64,000 nt of DNA from Vicia villosa (taxonomy: Eukaryota; Streptophyta; Magnoliopsida; Fabales; Fabaceae). Positions 60,291-64,000 of this stretch are shown piece after piece; the first letter of the stretch is position 1; the number at the start of each line of letters is the position of its first letter. The translations under genes and the position numbers were made by a program. The stretch is from the NCBI RefSeq assembly GCF_029867415.1, contig NW_026705008.1, positions 1,302,001 to 1,366,000 on the forward strand. The letters run 5' to 3'. The notes beneath the pieces are model-generated. The model saw only the letters and a program-made list of their open reading frames with translations. It ran no database searches and was not told where the DNA came from.

Positions 60291-61298
60291 ATTGCCCTGC
60301 ATAATAGCCAAAATTTGTTGTAATTGTAGTTCGGTAAATCCATTCACAAGGGGCTGAACATGTGTTGATGTGGTTTCTTTGACACTATTGGCTGAAGATT
60401 GATTGTTGTCGTTGGACTTGAAATGATGGTTCTTTGTCGTGGTATGTTTGGATTGTCCTGGTGGATAACCATGTAACTTCCAACATGTCTCCTTCGTGTG
60501 ATGATCTCTGTCACAGTGAGCAATGCAGTGGTTTACGATTATTGGACTTGGGACGAGAGTACTGACCATAATTGTGTCGAACAACAAGGGCTATTGGTTC
60601 CTCTCTTTGGACAGCCATGGCAGAAGCTTCTATAGTCTCTCTTCTTGCACCCATATTTCGTTGTTTTTCTTCTTGAATGATGGAAGAATAAGCTTGTGAA
60701 ACATCTGGTAGAGGATTCATCAAAAAGAGTTGACCACGAACAACATTATAAGATTCATTTAACCCCATGAGAAATTGCATCAACTTGCGTCTTTTGTTGT
60801 TTGCTCCACATGTGCAAATAGCATCGTTGTAGGATCCTAGCTCATCCCACAATTTTTTTAATTTTGTGTAGTATGCAGCAACTGTCATTTGATCATGAGT
60901 AATGCAAGCAATCTCTCTCTCGATCTGGAAAATGCGTGGTGCGTTGCTTTGAAAGAAACGATTTTGAAGATCTTCCAAACTTGATGAGCAGTGTTATAAA
61001 AAATAACACTATCTGCAATATCAGGGGTCAATGAATTAAGAATCTATGACAAAACCATATAATTGCATTTTTTCCATGCCGCATAGTCTTCCGGTTTTGT
61101 TTTGGCAGATGGTGCTGCGAGGGTTCCATCAACAAAACCAAATTTAGATTTTGCATTCAATGAGATGGTAGTGGCTCGACGCCAAGTCGAATAATTGTCA
61201 CCATTAAGAGGTTTAGAAACAAGAACCATTCCCGGATGATCGAAATGGTGAAGAGAGTAAGAGTTATTGGAATCAGATTTGTTTCCATCACTGGCCAT
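60225..61298 (-). pseudogene. Copia gag, broken
   Basis: The ATG at 61296-61298 opens a gag N-terminus containing HPGMVLVSKPLNGDNYSTWR and FGFVDGT. A stop follows KCNYMVLS (61044), and a one-base loss near 60985 shifts the frame. The second part (60978-60511) has YYTKLKKLWDEL and LMQFLMGLNESY. Another shift leads to the CCHC knuckle CAHCDRDHHTKETCWKLHGY (about 60530-60470). The frame ends near 60225, directly against integrase sequence, so the protease is deleted. Confidence 0.88.
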
Positions 61299-61370
61299 AA
61301 TGGTTTAGAAACAAAAAAAATATTTTGATAGGCAAAAAAATATGGGAAGAAAATGGAGCAGATCGTTACT

Positions 61371-61382
61371 GCTCTGATGCCA
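61371..61382 (-). other. Primer-binding site of the RE1-like element
   Basis: TGGCATCAGAGC on the minus strand lies immediately after the 5' LTR end and differs at one base from the initiator-Met tRNA site TGGTATCAGAGC. Confidence 0.88.
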
Positions 61383-61479
61383 TGTAAAATAACGGGATAA
61401 GATGGAAATAATTTGGTTGTGTTTTATTCAGAAACACTAGAGCATTATATACACATATACATTTCTCTAATTAGATGAT
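61383..61479 (-). repeat. Truncated 5' LTR (TATA region to 3' end only)
   Basis: Matches 97 bp of the 209-bp LTR from its CA end and stops at TAGATGATT; beyond 61479 the sequence is unrelated. Most of U3 is therefore missing, though the TATA-like sequence remains. Confidence 0.88.
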
Positions 61480-62222
61480 TTTATTCCTATAATTTGAAAT
61501 GTGTCATAAAAATGAGTAAATGAGTTTAGTGGGGGTTATTTATTTATTTATTTGAGAGGTGAGTGGTGTGTTGTTTTTTTTTAAGTTAGTGGATATAATT
61601 AATTGATCAATTAATTAAGAATAATAAATAATTAATAAATTATTAATGAATTAATTAAAATAGAGTTTTGGTGGGAAGAAGTTGTAGGATTATAATTTAA
61701 TATATGATATGATATAAATTTAATTAAATTAAATTAAATAAAAAATGTAAACTTGAAGAGAGGAAAATGAAGAAGTTTTTATGTGTCATCCTAACAATGA
61801 TTATCATTTTTAAATTATTAATATTTGTTTTATCATTTTATTTGTATTTATTTTTGTTCTCATTTTTCATATTAAGTCTTTAATTCTCATTTTTCATGAA
61901 GACATAATATTGGTATCATAGTGAAATTTCTATCAGTTGTGAGATTAAAGTCAATAACTCTTCAAGTTTATAAATCGTTTATTAGTTGGAATTCCCTACC
62001 ATAACAATATAATAATAGTGATTTAAGAATTACAATATTAGTTTATTAATCTCTCACTTGATGGAGATAATTAAATATAAACTAAAAGTGAAATTTCTTT
62101 GACATAATAATTGAATGTATATTTTAAAATAAGATAAATATTTTATTTAAGTTTATTTTATCATTCTATAATGTCATTTATGGTCGTGAAAAAGTTGTAA
62201 ACAAAATAATCAACTTTCTGTA
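61480..62222. other. AT-rich spacer
   Basis: No gene or clear repeat structure is recognised. It contains short AATTAATTAA-type runs around 61600-61680. Confidence 0.5.
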
Positions 62223-63518
62223 TTGTTAAAAGATAATATTAATGACGTCGGACCGGTGGATTTCTCAGATTTATTCCTTGAAACTAACAATATTATATCT
62301 CCTGTCATTACTACTCATGCTGAAAAGGCGTCCTCGGCAGAAAATGTGAAATCTAAAGCACCGGTGAAGTCCTTTGCACAAGCTTTGAAAGGGGTTTGTG
62401 ACATCCCAAACTCGCAGCTTCTATAACCTATGATTAAAGGAGACATGCCTTCCATCACAATACCGGAAGATGAATATAAGGCGGGGCTTTTGGAATGCAA
62501 GAATAATCTACACGGTAGAGTTCTTTGGCCAAAAGGCTTCACGCCTCTAACGGTGGCAGCTCTAAGGGCTAAGCTCTCGAAGATTTGGCCGAAAGTTAAG
62601 AACTGGGGATTGTTATCTCTTGGAAAAGGCTATTACGAATTCACATGCTCAAGCTTGGAGGATTTGCGACGAGTCAGAGCTTCTGGTTCCATAAATCTCA
62701 ATCCTGGTACGATTAAGTTGTTTGCTTGGACCAAGGATTTTAACCCCTCCTCGCAACATAACTCGTCTGCGCAGGTTTGGGTTTGATTTTTCGGGATTTC
62801 ATAAGAGTATTGGTGTCCTCGCATTCTCTTAGCTATTGTCAGTTGTGTAGGAACCCCTATCTATATTGATGTAGCTTCTTCAAAATCGATAGCTGACAGA
62901 ACTTTTGGTCAATTTGTTCGTGTTCTTATTGAGATGGATTTAACTTTACCTATCAACTACAATGTGCTAGTTGAATGAGAAGGCTTCACTTTCTTTTCTG
63001 ATATCGAGTACGATAATATACTAGTGCTTTGCTCACATTACAAGAAAACAGGTCATGAGGTACAAGATTACAAATTTCTGAGGAAAATAAGAGCTAATAC
63101 TAATCCCAAGGATAAAACTACATATGTGCCTAAAGTTTCCAATGTTATTTCTTCTGCTCCGGTTATCATTGAAGATGCAGAAGTCAATATTGAAAGTGAT
63201 AGAAGAGATCTTAACACAAGCAAATGGGTGGATATAGCAGCAGATACTGAACAAATTCTGGTGGACACGGGATTGGTCGCACACAACCCTCTCAACTTTG
63301 TTTCGCAGTTGTCCGAAGATTCAGACACTCAACTGTCTAATTTTGTAGAAGCTACACCAGACAGGGCGTGTATTCTTATAGATACTAATGATGCTGATAC
63401 AAGTATTTTAAAGAATTCTTGGGGAAATCTTGAGGAAATTGATAAAGGAAATTCTAGGGGTGAAGGGGTTTTCACTAGTGCAATATGTAAGTTGAACAAG
63501 AAGCAAGCTACAAAATAA
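62223..63518 (+). pseudogene. LINE ORF1 (DUF4283-type, zinc knuckle), broken
   Basis: Plus-strand ORF1-like protein of an L1-type LINE; such proteins bind the element RNA (family knowledge). An N-terminal part (62223-62426) ends at a stop just before the DUF4283-type segment (62430-62786, with RVLWPKGFTPL and WGLLSLGKGYYEF). In-frame stops near 62784, 62802 and 62976 follow. A degraded zinc knuckle, CSHYKKTGHEVQDYKFLRK, lies at about 63030-63085; its second and last Cys are Tyr. The tail (63090-63518) is hydrophilic. The pattern fits plant LINE ORF1 just before an endonuclease ORF2. Confidence 0.75.
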
Positions 63519-63570
63519 AAGCAACATTACACTACAAGGTCCCAAGCAGGCCTGAAGCATAGTTTCCTAT

Positions 63571-64000
63571 GAAGATCATTTATTAGAATATTAGAGGGGT
63601 GGCTAATGCTCTATCAATATTAGCCTGAAGAGAATAATTAAGATTCACAAACCATATTTCATTTTCATCGCTGAGCCGAAAATGGAATTCTCGAATTTCC
63701 CAAATAATTGGTTTACTAAATTAGGTTTCAAATCTTTTGCTCTTAATGCTAAGGATTAACCTACTTTATGGTGTTTTTTCTTAGAGGATATGACTCCGGG
63801 TATCATCTCTAATTTTGATCAGTACGTTGCTTTTACGTTTATGTTGGATAACTGTCTGCTGGCTGGTGCTACCATTTACACGTTTACCAATCTTGTGAAA
63901 CATCGTGAATTGTGGCAGGATCTTTATGATTTTCAAGGCAAGTACTCTTATCCGTGGTTTTCTTTTTGGGGATTTTAATGCAACCATAGGGTCTCATGAG
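63571..64000 (+). pseudogene. LINE ORF2 endonuclease start, cut by window end
   Basis: The ATG at 63571 opens an endonuclease/exonuclease-like domain: NIRGVAN near the start, FIAEPK carrying the catalytic Glu, LWCFFLED, then SFWGF* where an active copy would have the GDFN motif. The reading contains several stops (after IIY, in the ILA region and at 63760) and appears to shift by one base near 63975. Reverse transcriptase, if present, lies beyond 64000. Confidence 0.72.

Larger units (their letters stand above)
57242..61479 (-). mobile_element. RE1-like Ty1/copia element with truncated 5' LTR
   Basis: Antisense element. The complete 3' LTR is 57242-57450 (209 bp, TG..CA), next to a polypurine tract (57451-57461). 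A primer-binding site (61371-61382) adjoins a 5' LTR of which only 97 bp (61383-61479) remain. Coding order on the minus strand is gag, integrase, reverse transcriptase, RNase H. The protease is missing, and several stops and frameshifts occur. The 97 bp shared by the LTRs differ at two positions (AGGAG versus GGGAT). No clear 5-bp duplication could be read. Confidence 0.92.

Overview
The window is plant nuclear DNA, most likely from a legume (inference). It is AT-rich, holds spliced genes with GT...AG introns, and is dominated by plant retrotransposons and MITEs. The legume call rests on the repeat types: a 4.5-kb solo LTR and a second LTR resembling the Ogre/Tat elements of temperate legumes, SIRE/Maximus-like copia remnants, and a Mutator-like transposase of a type common in legumes. 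It cannot be proved from the sequence alone.

Four genes look intact, and every exon junction was checked by reading phase. (1) Minus strand, 9884-14870: a nine-exon GT47/exostosin glycosyltransferase of 503 aa, ARAD-like. (2) Minus, 18791-20347: a three-exon VHS-GAT protein of the TOM1-LIKE (TOL) family, 401 aa. (3) Plus, 30857-33535: a four-exon TIM22-type subunit of the mitochondrial inner-membrane carrier translocase, 170 aa. (4) Minus, 36116-38537: a two-exon class A1 heat-shock factor, 494 aa. They look like unrelated housekeeping and regulatory genes; nothing suggests a shared pathway.

The rest is transposon-derived. 1-9.8 kb: mostly MITEs (hAT-like, Harbinger- or Mutator-like, Stowaway, CACTA) and AT-rich spacer. 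15.3-18.5 kb: a SIRE-like 3' remnant, an antisense LINE remnant and a foldback MITE with 10-bp target-site duplications. 20.7-22.9 kb: a tRNA-derived SINE with perfect 19-bp duplications and a degenerate copia element. 23.3-28.8 kb: an antisense Mutator-like transposase gene split by an LTR-like insertion of about 2.8 kb that carries long CT and CTAT microsatellites. 29.1-29.9 kb: a hAT-like element. 34.2-34.8 kb: a LINE 3' remnant. 40-46.6 kb: a plus-strand Ty3/gypsy remnant split by a 4555-bp solo LTR with TTAGT duplications. 46.7-53.1 kb: two more MITEs, an antisense SIRE-like LTR region and an Ogre-like LTR. 53.2-55 kb: a copia gag remnant. 57.2-61.5 kb: an antisense RE1-like copia element lacking its protease and most of its 5' U3. 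62.2-64 kb: a LINE with broken ORF1 and the start of ORF2, cut by the window edge.

No new biological system was found. The best leads are structural: dated nested insertions, the SINE, a copia element whose coding decay does not fit its similar LTRs, and several long hairpins that could feed small-RNA pathways.
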